Part shown: positions 12,981 to 25,452 of the stretch, one piece after another
Numbering within the stretch: position 1 is the stretch's first letter
How the letters are laid out: each line of letters opens with the position of its first letter
Translations under genes and position numbers: made by a program
Notes under the pieces: generated by a model
Database searches by the model: none
Seen by the model: the letters and a program-made list of their open reading frames with translations, nothing else
Told to the model about the DNA's origin: nothing
Source of the DNA: Iris pallida
Lineage: Eukaryota; Streptophyta; Magnoliopsida; Asparagales; Iridaceae
NCBI GenBank assembly: GCA_029216955.1
Contig: JANAVB010003400.1
Coordinates: forward strand, 17,997,451-18,061,450
DNA: 64,000 bases
Direction of reading: 5' to 3'

Positions 12981-13362
12981 CTATGCTACAGTGGAGTGGC
13001 ACCATATGAGGTACCTAGTGAGGGTAAAGCCTCGACTTCGGGCTAAGTTACAGCGGCGTAGCACCGCATATAAGCAGGTGAGCCTAATACTGTAGAATGA
13101 AGAGTGGTAGACAGCACTACAAAGAGGCTTGGCCTCATGTTACAGTGGTGTGACACCACATGAGGTACCTAGAAAAGGTAAAGTCTCGGCTTCGCAAGCC
13201 ATGTCACGGCATCGTAACACTGCAAGGAAGCAAAAAGCTTCATGATGGGTAGTTTGGCTGAGCCTCACGCTACAGTGGTATGATACTACATGAGGCATTG
13301 CCTCGGCTTTGGACCATGTCATAGCGGCGTAGCACCGCAAGGAAGCGAAAGGCTTCATGACC
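12981..13362 (+). repeat. Three imperfect tandem units (about 105-150 bp) with internal hairpins
   Basis: Units start near 12981, 13131 and 13260. Each carries a block like GCTACAGTGGTGTGACACCA followed by CATGAGG, and then an AGCGGCGTAGCACCGCA-type block. Both blocks are inverted repeats, so each unit can fold into two hairpins. The array lies between copia-1 pol and its 3' LTR. Confidence 0.7.
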
Positions 13363-13690
13363 AAGTCTCTTTAAAAGAACTCACCTAGAGTGCATGGATA
13401 GAGATATAGGCTGTCTCTTAAGAAAAATCTTGTAGACACCCAATATACATACACCGAAACCAGGCTGGCATATGACATTTAATGTGCATCCAGAAGCACA
13501 GTTGATGTCATTATGTGAGTGGGAAGAATTGCAGTAATGGTACAAAATTCAAGGCTTAGTCCATTCTTGTATTATGCTATTATTTAATCCATGCGGGAAG
13601 ATTCAAGTTATAGCAACATCTATCATAATACATGATAGACAGTCACTGTAGTGAGCGCTCAACCCACATTTATTGAGATATGTGGAGAAT

Positions 13691-14523
13691 TGTTGGTATT
13701 TTTGCCTTTGAACTAGTGTAAAATAGTCCCACTTCGGCTACACCACCAAGTGGGTATCTCAATATATTGCTTCGCATGTGTTGAGGTGTGCACATGGGGT
13801 GTGGTGGGGCACATGTGGGTGCCATGTGGAGGTGTTTACCTAGAAGGAAAAAGGATTAACTCCAACAAGAAAGCAAGTTGCTTTTTGTCATTCGGACTCG
13901 GACTCGAACACGGACTCTAGGATGCTTCGTGCTTGCACGGGCGTGTTTGGGGAGGGAGGGTAGACGTGGACTGGCACACGACTATGTTGATTACGGGATG
14001 ATCTAAAATATCAAACTCTATTTTTAAGTATTGGTATTTTATCCCACGTCGGATAGGAGAAAAAGTGAAGTCCCACTCCACTTTATAAATAGAGCCCCTG
14101 GCCTCCTTTATAAAATGCACCAAAGAAGAAAGTAAAGGAAGCTCGTTCGAGTCACAAAAAGTTGACTAACGAGCATTCCAGAAGTTCTTTAAGAACTGCT
14201 GGTTCCTAAAAGCGGATCGTATAAAAGCGAATCTTGCTTTGAGCTACGGTAATTTTCATCAGCCAAGCAGTGCTGTTGAAATCTCCTCTTTCTTTCTTCT
14301 TTATCTTCCTCCGTCTTCTTCTAAGAGGCCACATGATCTTTAGAGAAAGAAAATTATTTTTCTCTAAATTCTCTGAAGTTTTTCATATACAGAGTGTGTG
14401 AGCAAATTCGTTTGTAGAATCACTCCGTCTACTTATGATATACAAAGTGTGTGAGCAAATTCGTTTGCAGAATCACTATGTTTACTCACGTTCTTCCATC
14501 TAAGATCTGTTTCGGGAATAACA
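13691..14523 (+). mobile_element. Copia-1 3' LTR
   Basis: The 833-bp LTR starts with TGTTGGTATT after the tract TATGTGGAGAAT and ends AATAACA. The TATA box TTATAAATA is at 14083-14091. The start is homologous to the copia-4 LTR at 50048, and the end to 8413-8765. The 16 bp 14524-14539 separate it from the next element. Confidence 0.85.
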
Positions 14524-14539
14524 TCTACATTACTTTTAT

Positions 14540-15430
14540 TGTGCACACACGCGGAAGAAACACAAAAAATAACATTAACAACGATAAGTAAATAACAACA
14601 CACAGTTAACAAAACAAATAGCAACAAGAACAAACATACAATATTCAACATAGTTCGGTCAAGCTCGGCCTACACCACGGGACAAGAGAGAAATAACTTT
14701 ATTGATTCAACAAATGAAACTTACAAGGATTGCCATCAAAATCCTCTCCTTATGAGATTTTCGACGAGCTCTCCGTTGGGTTGTATCTCACATTTGGTTG
14801 AGCGCACAAGGTGGTCCACATTGGGTAAAAATATAGTGGGAACACAAGGTTTAGTCCCACATCGGATAGAGAAGGGGGCATGAGATATAAATAAGTGGGA
14901 TTTCTCTTGGCCTAACAAAAAAAATTTCTTTTAAGGCATGTGGGCTCAGTCCAATATCATACCTCATGGATTAACTCTAGTTCAGGTTACACTTCGTTAC
15001 CAACACTTTCTTATTCTTGTTTTTGAAGACACCCTTAATGGCTCTGAAGCGCTCTTTTTTGCAAAGTCTCCATGTTGTCCAAGCCTTAAGCCCAACTGCT
15101 GTAGGGCATGAAGAAGCTCTTATAAAGGGCCCCCAATCCAGTCCTAAGCATAGAGATATCTTGATTATCAGATGTATTACTTTACACAAAAATGATCAGT
15201 CCCGACCCAACCAATATACTGCCAATATACTATGTAGAGATTTTTAGACCCCCATAACTTGCTTGAAATTCTGATAGTATACTTATTGTATATTACTAGT
15301 GTTCTGCTTCATATTCTTTGGTTGTAGACAGTCATGAATCAATCTTCGACTCTGTGGGGTTTCTCTGATCACCAGTCAGCGTCCGAGCACTCTATAGTTG
15401 AATACGAGCCATATATAACAATCTCTACCT
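14540..15430 (-). mobile_element. Copia-6 3' LTR (minus strand), partial
   Basis: It aligns with 17467-18150. Shared blocks include the GCACACACG edge, the GGTTCGGTCAA block, the CCAATATACT block and CACTCTATAGTTGAATACGA. Similarity fades after about 15430, so the start of this LTR copy is lost or diverged. Read on the minus strand, the LTR ends in CGTGTGTGCACA at 14540. Confidence 0.7.
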
Positions 15431-15593
15431 TAGCATGTCGTTCAACTAGCCACCAGACGAGACTAATTTTGATACTTTGTTATCCTTCAACTTTAGTTCC
15501 TCTTTGGTTTCTCCACATCGACACGGTCTTTAGCTAGTACTGTGAAACTAAATCACTAATACAGTCTTGACCAGAACTGAATACATCTACTCA

Positions 15594-15875
15594 CATGGTC
15601 TTTATCTAGAAGCACGAAATTGTTTTTGACATGGTCTTTGTCCAAGAATCGTGAAACTATTTCTGACACGTCTTTTTCCTGGAACCACAAGCTGTCTCTG
15701 ACAGTCTTTTCCAAGAATCGCAAAACTGCCTCTAACACGATATTCACCTAGAATCGTAAAATTGTCTTTAACATGGATTTTAGCCAAACTGCAAGCTCTC
15801 TAAAACGATATTTTCACCAAAATCGTAAAACTATCTCTAACCGTCTGTCTTATAACTACGAAAATTACCCGTGAA
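15594..15875 (-). repeat. Minisatellite, about 8 units of 34-37 bp
   Basis: Unit starts lie near 15594, 15630, 15667, 15702, 15736, 15772, 15804 and 15840. The consensus on the plus strand is like CATGGTCTTTxTCCAAGAAT followed by CGTGAAACTATTTCTGA. It lies inside the copia-6 internal region. The short minus-strand open frames across it (repeated DKDHV and FLEK patterns) come from the repeat and are not genes. Confidence 0.75.
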
Positions 15876-17400
15876 CAATGAATGCCCTTTACGAAAACTA
15901 TCTCTATCTCTAACCGTCTATCTCTAACCTTTTATATCTGCAATACTGGTATAAATCTAGCTTTCACTCTTTCAGGTCCTCTAGCAAACTCTCTCATCTG
16001 AAAATCGTGAATACCCTTCCCTCTCATGTGGCCTAGTCGTATATGGCATAGACATATGGTATCCTCTACGTCTATCTCTGTAACAATGAATGCACCACCA
16101 ATAATCGTGTTTTCGTCCAATTGATACAAATTACATAGCAATCTATGCCCATTCATGACCACCATATTGTTCTTCACAAACTAGCTTGCCAATAAACTTG
16201 TTTCCTGTCGCATCAAATGTGCCCAAATAAATGAGGTTCTTCTTTACATATGAAATGTGTTCCAATTCATAAGTATCCTATTACAAAATTAAACATATGA
16301 AGCTTGATGTTTCCTATGCTAACGGTCTTGTATGATTTGTTATTCTCCATGAGAATGATATCACCATTGAACTCCTTCTAGGTGTTGAACCACTCTATGA
16401 TCGAACACATATGGTATGAACATCCGAAGTCGAGAATCCAAGCTTTGGAGAAATTGTCGTTCCCGTTATATATCATAAGAACATCACACGATAACTCCTC
16501 TACTTCCTGCACAAACTGGCTTTACCTTGACCGCTTAAAATGGTGCCTTTGTCCTTCTTCTCCAACTACTGCTTGTACTTTAGACATTTTTATTCATATA
16601 TCCCTACTATTTGCAGAAAAAATATGAATCATTATCACGTCCAGATTTAATTTTTCCTTCTGCTTTTTCCTCTATCCTTATTCTTCGACCTTCCTATTTC
16701 ATTAGTAATACTGCGTTGACTCCTCAATTGGATTCGGCCTCTTCATAATCTTCTTATTAAGAAAAGTTGTAGTTACCTCTTTTATCTCGAAAGCCTCCTT
16801 CCCATAGAGAATTGTTGTCACCAAATAATCATATATCCTCAGAAGCGAAGTTAGGATCAATAGTAATTGATCGTCCTCCTTCAAATTTACTTCGAGACAC
16901 AAAAGACTATTGACTATCGTGTTGAAGCTGTTCAAATAATGTGAAATTTGGGTCCCTTCCTTCATGTGTAAAATATAGAGTTGTTTCTTGAGGTACAACT
17001 TGTTAGAAAACAACATTGTCATATACAAACCCTTTAGCTTCAACCATAAACCGACCACAGAAGTCTTTGACATAACCTTGTACATCACCTTATTTTCCAG
17101 ACAAATCTCTATCATGCTTTGTGTCCTTTGATCCATGTCATCTCATGAATCCTCCGTCATATCGAAAATCTTTTTGTCCTTATTGACCACGGTCTTAAAC
17201 ACTTTCTCTTTCACGAGGATAGACTTAATACTTCTCTGCCACAAAAGAAAAGCTTCCATTACCGTTGAATTTCTCTACCTCGAACTTGGTGCTAATAATC
17301 ATGTAACTAATCATCCCAAAATTATGAAATGGAAAAGATCCCCCTTGGAGCTTAACGAGAAATTCTGATAAAGGAAGATAAGGAACTGAATAATGCATCG
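15876..17400 (-). pseudogene. Copia-6 gag and pre-integrase remnants
   Basis: On the minus strand, 16702-17136 keeps a 144-codon copia Gag segment (motifs LYLKKQLY, GTQISHYLNSF and LVTTILYGKE). Upstream frames to about 17400 add the Gag N-terminus with frameshifts. 15932-16177 keeps a GAG-pre-integrase piece with the histidine motif CHIRLGHM. No integrase core, reverse transcriptase or RNase H is seen, so most of pol is deleted. The Gag wording fits Tork-like copia elements. The element is not functional. Confidence 0.75.
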
Positions 17401-17466
17401 CCTATTGTTGACCTATATCCAATAATTTAAATTCCCTTATGATTATTGTTATCTATAATACCAATT

Positions 17467-18363
17467 TGCGCACACACACGATAGCAACATAAACAATAAC
17501 CTCAGCACTGACGAGTAAATAACAAGACACAATTAACAGAACAAATACCAATAATAACAAAAACACAATATTTATTGTGGTTCGGTCAATCTCGATCTAC
17601 TCTTCGGTGGAAGGGGAGAAAAAACTTTATTTAATAAATAAGAGAACCTAACAAGGATTGTCATATAAGATCGTAATGTAAAACCCTATGCTTACGGTAT
17701 CTCTGATGAGCTCTCTCATTATTCATGTTGAATAATCCCTTAATGGCTCCCAAGAACTCTCTCTTGATAAGCCTTCTCTTTATCCAAGCCTTAATCCTAC
17801 CTGCCCTAAGGCATCGAGAAAACCTTATAACGTCCCAATCCATGCACTAACGAGCAACCTTGACCTTCGGACGTATCACATTAGTTCTGAACCGTACAAG
17901 AAAATGACCAGCCCAAACCCAACCATTATACTGGCATTATATTGCCAATATACTTTGTGGGGTGTTTTAACCCCCAGAACTTTACTGGAACTTTCGGTGC
18001 AGTTACTAGTATACTGGCAGGCATTATACCAGTAAACAACTAGTATTTTGTTTGATTGATATTCTTTAGCTGTAGACAACCGCTTATCGATGCTTCGACT
18101 CCTTCCCGGTTTCTCTGATTATTGGGCGGCGCCTATAGCACTCTATAGTTGAATACGAGTCATATACAACTTCCTCGGTGTGGAGGTTGATTGATGCATA
18201 TGAGGTTATATACTCCCTCACTGGAAGCTTTTTGCTGAGATACTTGGTCGTGCTAGCCTTATCGATACTAGTAAAGTTGTTAGCAGTCTTTGAGTAAAAT
18301 GCCAAGCTATGACCGGACGATGGCAATAATCCTTTTATTCCTTGATTGAATGTGTATCCAACA
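17467..18363 (-). mobile_element. Copia-6 5' LTR (minus strand)
   Basis: The 897-bp LTR reads TGTTGGATACAC (from 18363) to GTGTGTGCGCA (17467) on the minus strand. Next to it, at 17455-17466, is a degenerate TTGGTATTATAG primer-binding site related to TGGTATCAGAGC. It pairs with the LTR at 14540-15430. The right edge is followed by CDPK intron or flanking sequence. Confidence 0.75.
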
Positions 18364-19192
18364 ATATTTTAATACACAAATCAGTCTTACCCTTCCAAAT
18401 TCCCTGCAATGCCACAACAATCACAAAGACTATTTTTTCCTGATCATCCTGTGATGCTATAATCAAATATCTCAAAAGGATGTGGAACATCTTCTAATTA
18501 GTCCCCGTGCCGCTACTCTCCTTCCATCCCACACTCTCTACATCATTATTTGTTTATTCAAGATGGCATCAGTGGCCGCCAACCATATCTGAAAGCCTAC
18601 ACCTCTAGTGGAATATTCCATTCCTATATCTTTATCATCCTCTCACGATTCATACATCACTGGTTTGGAAGTTTATAAACATTTCACAAGAACTTCCCTG
18701 GCATTTCTAGTTCTGACGAGTTAGAGTAATATCAGAAAATTAGAGCCACAGAAAAAGGGGCACAATTTTACCTTCCTATGTTCCTATGACGTAGAATTGT
18801 TCTCATATGTGACTGAGAATAATCAACTAAAAAACTAGAACTTGCATGATGAAAACAGTACTGTTATGCTCTCAGTTTTTTACTTGTCCAATAGAATTAC
18901 TTTTTTATGATTTCTAATGGCAACTGCAGGAATAGTAAAAAGTACTACGTATATCAGTAAAAGTTGGTGCCTCATGAACTCCTATCACATGAAATGACAA
19001 GATGAAGTTCCTTAAGCAACAAGTTATACAGAAGGTCAAAATCGTATTCCTATTTTGCATTGTACCAATCAAATCACTATACTCTAGATTTATATAGAGA
19101 CATTAGTTTCATTAGGCACTTGGACAAACAGATTTCATCCACCAAGTTTTACAGAAAATTTAATCTTTCAAACTGAGAGTTTTGATACCTAC
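18364..19192. other. Non-coding flank downstream of CDPK exon 9
   Basis: I searched this stretch by eye on the minus strand for the next expected CDPK exons (ALAKDLPWK-type start, DFTEF and DKDGYIT EF-hand loops) and found none. It reads as intron sequence, cut at 18363 by the copia-6 LTR. No other gene is recognised. Confidence 0.6.
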
Positions 19193-20405
19193 ATGTCTCA
19201 TTTCCTCAAGACTGATTGATCCATTTTTATCAATATCAATTGCATCAAACTGATCATGGAGATCAGCTAGCTCCTCTTCATTGAGAGTACTTGCTAGTGC
19301 CTGCATGTTTTGGATATATATAAGAATACAAGATAGAAAGTAAAAAACCTCGGACGTGGTAAAGTTTCATGCCAAAAGTTTTGAGAAAATTGTCAAAGTT
19401 TTCTACCCGAAGTGCAAATTGCTTAAAGCAACTATACTTCATAAATTGGCGCATACTCGATAGCACAGATATATCTAGTGGGATTTATGATGCATTTCCC
19501 CCTTCTCTCACCCAAGGGTGTGCTGCAAGAATATATACATATATATGTGAGAAGAGATTCCAAGGATCACTAAGATGAAAAAGATAAAAGAAACATTAGA
19601 AGCTAGAGTACTATACAACACAAGGATGTTTCAGAAGGTGAATCAAAGCTTCATCTTTGGAAAGAAATTTTAAATAAGGAATGAAGAATGTAAGGTTCCT
19701 TAGCTTCAAAAATAGTTTGTACGGAACATTAGGTACTACAATCTATGGTATGTATCCTAAGTAAGATGCATATACTTAAGTTCTACAAGAAACTAAACTC
19801 AATACATACACAAAGCCTGCGCAGCTGTAAGCCTCACACGAGGATCCTTCATGAGTAACTTCTTAACAAAATCTATAGCGCTTTCACTTATGCTTGGCCA
19901 AGGTTTCCGGAGGAAATCAGGCTTGTTCTTTAGGACCTGTTAACAAGCAACATAGGAAAGATTATTATAACCAGAAAACCATAGAAAAGATCATGCACAT
20001 GCTTTTACCGAGGCGTAATCACATGAACATCAGTGTTAAACCTTTGTTACCAATTAAAAAGGGGCCTGAGGTGGCAAGTTGGTGTTATCTGTAAAAATCT
20101 AATGTACCAATTACAACTAGAAACAAATGCAAAATTGGATGCCTAGAAAAAATAACTAGGACGTGAAGATATAAGAAAATGTTGACCACATTCAAAGTAT
20201 GAATTAGAGTAGTGAGAATCATAATAGTCGAAGATCCAATATATGTTATAGCGGGATAAATTCACAAAATATAGTGTTTGGATGCAAAATCGTAAAGAGG
20301 TATAGGACATATCACCTAGAGGCATGAAAATAACATCGATGTCACGATATAAAAAAACTGCTATGCTATATCTTTGAAGAGTTGGACGTGAAGCGTATGC
20401 AGAAT

Positions 20406-21228
20406 TGTTAGGAATGGACACAGAGCTAGATGAAGAAGAACAGTTTGCAATCCGGAAGAAATCGTCCAGGACCAAAGTGAAACGCACAATCTACACACGA
20501 CCGCAAAATCCACATAAAAGAGCACAACACAAACACAAATATATTTACATGAAAAATCATGACGAGAAAAATTACGGGACGATCGAAGTCCAAGCATGAA
20601 AAGCTTCACTAAGAAATTAAGAAAGTACAACTTCTCCCTTCTAGCTTCTCTCACTGATCCAACACAAATCATCACAACTACTCAACATGGAATTGATTAC
20701 AATGATAAGAAATAGTGTTACCAAAGTAATGAACATGAAGGCGAGCCGATATGGATCTATTCGAATGAGCTTCTTCAAATTAAAACATAGAACTCTCCCG
20801 AATCCCTCTCCTTCTCCTTGAATGTTGAAACTGAGAGAAATCCTCTCCCCCTAGGGTTAGGAGGTTCCTATTTATGTCACCATAATTATTGAGTAATCCT
20901 AGTCATTCAAACATAACCAATGGGTACATGAAAAAGCAGTTAGCCCGAGGCCAAACGACATGACAACGGTATACTAGCAATATACTGTGGGAACAAGAAA
21001 CTCCACATAGAAACCTGTTGGGTATTTTTCACACTTTTAAGTATGCCGACAGCATACCAACGATATGCCGTTGGCTTACTGCTGGCTTGGCAGTGCTCTA
21101 ATACACGCAGTATCCAGCTCCAATGAGCCCCTTTCCATCACCTTCGCTTTCCGAGTTGTCTTGACACACAGGTGACGCTCGTCTCACTCCGAAGTGTTTT
21201 GTACATAGGAAGGGAACTCTACCCAACA
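20406..21228 (-). mobile_element. Solo LTR, related to copia-6
   Basis: On the minus strand it reads TGTTGGGTAGAG (21228) to CCTAACA (20406), 823 bp. The block GGTATACTAGCAATATACTG (20970-20989) matches the CCAATATACT block of the copia-6 LTRs at 17950 and 15215. No internal region or partner LTR is adjacent. AGAAT occurs at 20401-20405 and again at 21235-21239, but the second copy is not flush with the LTR edge, so I do not claim a target duplication. Confidence 0.5.
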
Positions 21229-21746
21229 CCAAAAAGAATCATATAAATAAATACAATACTGTATAAATAAATAAATATATTAACATATAAAGCAAATAAA
21301 AATTATAGGTCAAATAATAAGAATTGAAAATAATATATCTTGTATCAAGTTCTTGGAATAAGGAGCACAAGGAAGAGATAAAAAGTAGTGCAACAAATCC
21401 AAGATAGAGAGACAAGAGGAGAGGAGAAGGATGGACCGTAGCACATTAACCTCTTCATTATTATTTTGCGGTTGATCTTTATTTATATTGCATTTTGTGG
21501 GGTTGATGTATTTTGATTGTAGTATGCTATAGGTACTTTGGAGTTGTGTTGTAACATTTTAAGGTTTCTCTGTTTTGTTAATTTTGCTAATTAATGAAAG
21601 AAAGAATGGGGGGATTTGAGTTCTTATTCATCCCACCATTTATCTCATAAAAGAAAATATAAAATATGTAACAATAATGACACTGTAATTATCCATGATT
21701 AGAGGCCTTAATATTTTCCATAATCATATTATTAAATAGAGCATGT

Positions 21747-21865
21747 TGTAGAGAATAATTGTTGTGTATTTTATTGATGGGCTACTCAACTACTTATAGG
21801 GAGTCTAGCTCCCCTTCATATTACATTTTCCAATGTGGGACTAAATCCCTTATTAGTTCTCAACA
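21747..21865 (-). repeat. Copia-2 3' LTR (119 bp)
   Basis: On the minus strand it runs TGTTGAGAACTAATAAGGG to ATTATTCTCTACA. It differs from the 5' LTR at four bases, including the last bases at the element edge. Confidence 0.95.
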
Positions 21866-21872
21866 CTCCCCC

Positions 21873-24800
21873 TCAAGATGGGCGATAGATATTAATCATT
21901 CCCATCTTGTTACATAGCTTCGACAGACTTACTGAACTAAGACCCTTAGTCAGACAGTCTGCCACTTGTTCTTCTGAGCGAACATGATCAATTTTCAGTA
22001 TCCCTTGTTCCAGCTTTTCTTTGATGAAGAATCGATCGATCTCGATGTGCTTCGTTCTGTCGTGCTGAACTGGATTGTTAGCTATACTTATTGCAGCTTG
22101 ACTATCGCTCAGAAGACGTAATGGTGCTCCCTTGTCCAGGTTCAACTCTGTCAGCAACGCTTTCACCCACAACAACTCCAATACTCCTAAAGCCATTAGG
22201 CTGTATTCTGCTTCAGCTGTAGACCGTGCTACCACAGACTGTTTCTTGCTTCTCCATGAGACCAAGTTTCCTCCTACAAAGACACAATATCCCGTGGTAG
22301 ACCTTCTATCGTCTATGCAGCCCGTCCAGTCTGCATCGCAGTATCCCTCAACTTCTATACATCCATTCTTCTTGAACCATAGCCCTTTCTCCGGCGTCCC
22401 TTTCAGATATCTTAAGATCTGAAATACTGTATCCATATGACCCGTTCTTGGATCATGCATGTAGCGACTTACTACACTCACCGCAAATAAAATATCAGGA
22501 CGAGTGTCCCAGATAAATCAATCTCCCTACAAGTCGTGGATATCTTTCACGATCAACTGGCTCTCCTGCTTCTGCTCCCAACTTGTACTTCTGGTCAATT
22601 TGAGTGACTGCAGCTTAGCATCCCAGCATCCCTGTCTCCTTCAGCAGATCTAGTGTGTATTTTCTCTGTAAGAGAACAATTTCTTGTTCTCCTTCACACA
22701 CCTCAATACCTAGAAAGTATCTCATCGCTCCTAAATCCTTCACTTCGAAATCTTTCGCGAGTTTTGACTTCAGCTTAGCAATTTCGGCTTCATCATTACC
22801 TGTGATTACTATATCATCCACGTATACAGCAAGTATAGTGATGTGGCCTCTTGCATGCTGAAGAAAGACCGTATGATCTGCATTTGCTTGATAGTATTCC
22901 ATGCCTGTAACAGCCTTTCTGAATCTGTCAAACCAGGCTCGAAGAGATTGCTTGAACCCATATAGCGACTTCTTTAATTTGCACACTTTTCCATGCGACG
23001 TCCCTCCGTCTGATTCTGTAGCATAGCACCCTGGCGGGAGTTCCATGTACACTTCTTCTTGTAGGTCCCCATGGAGAAAGGCATTCTTCACATCTAATTG
23101 GTATAGCTTCCACCCATAGTTTGCTGCAATGGAGACCAGAGTCCTTACGGTGCTCATTTTCGCTACTGGAGAAAACGTCTCATCATAGTCGATGCCATAT
23201 GATTGTGTGTATCCCTTTGCAACCAACCTCGCCTTGTATTATTCCACCTTTCCTTCTGACGTCTCCTTTACTGTGTACACCCATTTCCATCCCACAGTTT
23301 TCTTCCCTTTGGGTAATGGAACCAGCTCCCACGTCTTATTTTTTTCTAGTGCCCCAAGTTCTTCCATCATCGCAGCTTTCCACCTTGGATCTTTCTTTGC
23401 TTCCTGCCAACTTTTGGGCAACGAAGTAGAGTCTAATGATGCGATGAAGGCTCGATAATTCGAAGAAATATTAGAATAAGACAGATAATTGGCAATATCA
23501 TGTTCATAATCATCAAAACGGCTAGGAGCCTTACCCGTATTGATGCGAGAAGATCTCCTTAAGGGAGCAATAGGTGGTGGAGAGATCATACCATCAGAGT
23601 CAGAGAAATCCGCATCAGAATCAGATTGATTCTGTGCGGGGGCAACATCTTCAAGAGTTGGAGCAGAAGTAGACGAGGGACTTGGTACAGAAGGTACAGG
23701 CACGGTACTGGACTTCTGCTGTCTCCTTCTGTAGACTTGGAGCTCCTTTTCCATTGTCTGCTGCTCCCCCTGTTTAATATATGTATCTTCTTCATCTTCT
23801 GTATCGGAGTCACTGCTTTCTCCCCCTTTCGTCCAGTTTTCTACGACCGGACATGGGACCGATCCGACTACCACAGATGGGCTTAATTTCTCCCCCTCAC
23901 ATCTAACACCCGCTGTGTTAGGTGTGTCAACAAACGCCGAACCATCATCCGAATTATAATATGGTTCTAGTTCTCTGAAGGTAACGTCCATGCTCACAAA
24001 CATATTTCGCTCAACTGGGCTCCAACATGCGTATCCCTTCTGAGTTGCCGTGTACCCGACAAAGACACATTTAACCGCTCTAGGATCCAGTTTGCCAACT
24101 CCTGGCCTATTATCTTGGACAAAACAGACACACCAAAATACTTTTGGTGGAACAGTGTACGTGGTAGCACCAGTAAGCATCTCCAACGGTGTCTTCCAGT
24201 CCAATACCTGAGGTGGCATTCTGTTGATGAGATAAGATGCCGTTAACACCGCCTGTCCCCGTAAGTGTTTCGGAACATTCATAGCCAGCATCATCGTCCG
24301 TGCGACCTCCAGCAGGTGTCTGTTCTTCCGTTCGGCCACACCATTTTGTGCCGGTGTATAGGCACAAGAAGTTTGGTGTAGTATGCCATGAGTGGATAAA
24401 TACTCAGCAACCGTCTTATTTGTATACTCCGTCCCATTGTCAGACCGTAAGCACTTAATCTTAGTGCCATATTGAGTTTCTACCCGACGATGAAAGTCGC
24501 GAAACGCCTCAAAGACGTCACTTTTATTCTTCATAAGGTACACCCATGTCACGCGAGTATAACAATCAATAAAAGTGACGAACCATCGAAAACCGTTAAT
24601 ACCGGTTGTAGGACAAGGGCCCCATACATCCGAATATATCATATCAAATGCAGCCGAACTTCTACTACCGGAACTCACATATGTGCTTCTGGTATGTTTA
24701 TCCAGCTCACAAGCATGACAAAATAACTTCTCCTTATTAGCCCTTTGGTATAAGGACGGATACATGCGGCTAATAACTTTAAAAGAAGAATGACCGACAC

Positions 24801-25452
24801 GTTGGTGGTGGAGTAGCAATTCATCTTCTACACTGCGTCGTGTATCTTCCGGTGGTGTGTCGGCTACCAGAGATGCCAATGCTTTGTCCAGTCCACTCCT
24901 GTCCAAGTACCACAGCCCCTTATGCCATGTGCCAGTCCCTAGTCGTCGTCCTGTCCCCTTCTCCTGAAAGGTCACCGTAGGAATGTCAAAGGAAACAGTA
25001 CAGTTAAGATCAAGAATAATGGCACTAATAGAAAGAAGATTGACAGGAAAAGACGGAGCATGTAAGACATTGGTGAGAGTGAGAGAAGGGGTGTATGCGG
25101 CAGTGCCTTTACCCAGAACAGGACTGGAGTTACCATCAGCAGTCTGAATGCTCTCCGGCGTCGGTAGGTGAGTATAGTCCTGGAACTCACCGCGGGACCC
25201 CATGACATGGCGAGATGCTCCAGAGTCCATAATCCAACCTGGTTGGTGGACAGCTGCTGCAAGAGCACGTGCAGGAATACCTGTGCTGGTTTGGGCAAAA
25301 CAAGTGATGTGGTCCCCCGAGGTAGATGACGTCCCATGACTGCCATCCGAACCCAGCTTCGTGCTGCGTAACTTCGCAAGGAACTCCTTCTTAAGAGGGG
25401 TTAACTCAGCCAGGTGAATGTCGCCCCCTTCCTCTGCCAGATTAGCTTTGTG
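21873..25452 (-). pseudogene. Copia-2 pol (protease, integrase, reverse transcriptase, RNase H)
   Basis: In order on the minus strand: protease with MDSGASRHVMG (25230); the integrase zinc region (HHQRVGHSSF, then CHACELDK); the integrase core (SDVWGP, FVTFIDCYTRVTW, then NGVAERKNRHLLE); reverse transcriptase (LDVKNAFLHGDL and the active-site YVDDI near 22813-22824); and RNase H (YCDADWTGCIDDRRSTTGY, then SDSQAAISIANNPVQHDR). Stops lie at 23241-23239 and 22617-22615, and a small frameshift lies near 22500, just before RNase H. The domains are otherwise well preserved. The product would copy and integrate the element. I do not assign a copia lineage. Confidence 0.9.

Noticed and set aside
15594..15875. 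CRISPR-like array
   Set aside because: Units are contiguous and diverged with no spacers, in a plant copia element; it is a minisatellite.
20401..21239. AGAAT target duplication around the solo LTR
   Set aside because: The right copy is six bases away from the LTR edge, so the match may be chance.
23586..25379. Secondary frames over copia-2 pol
   Set aside because: Shadows of the 663-codon pol frame in other phases.
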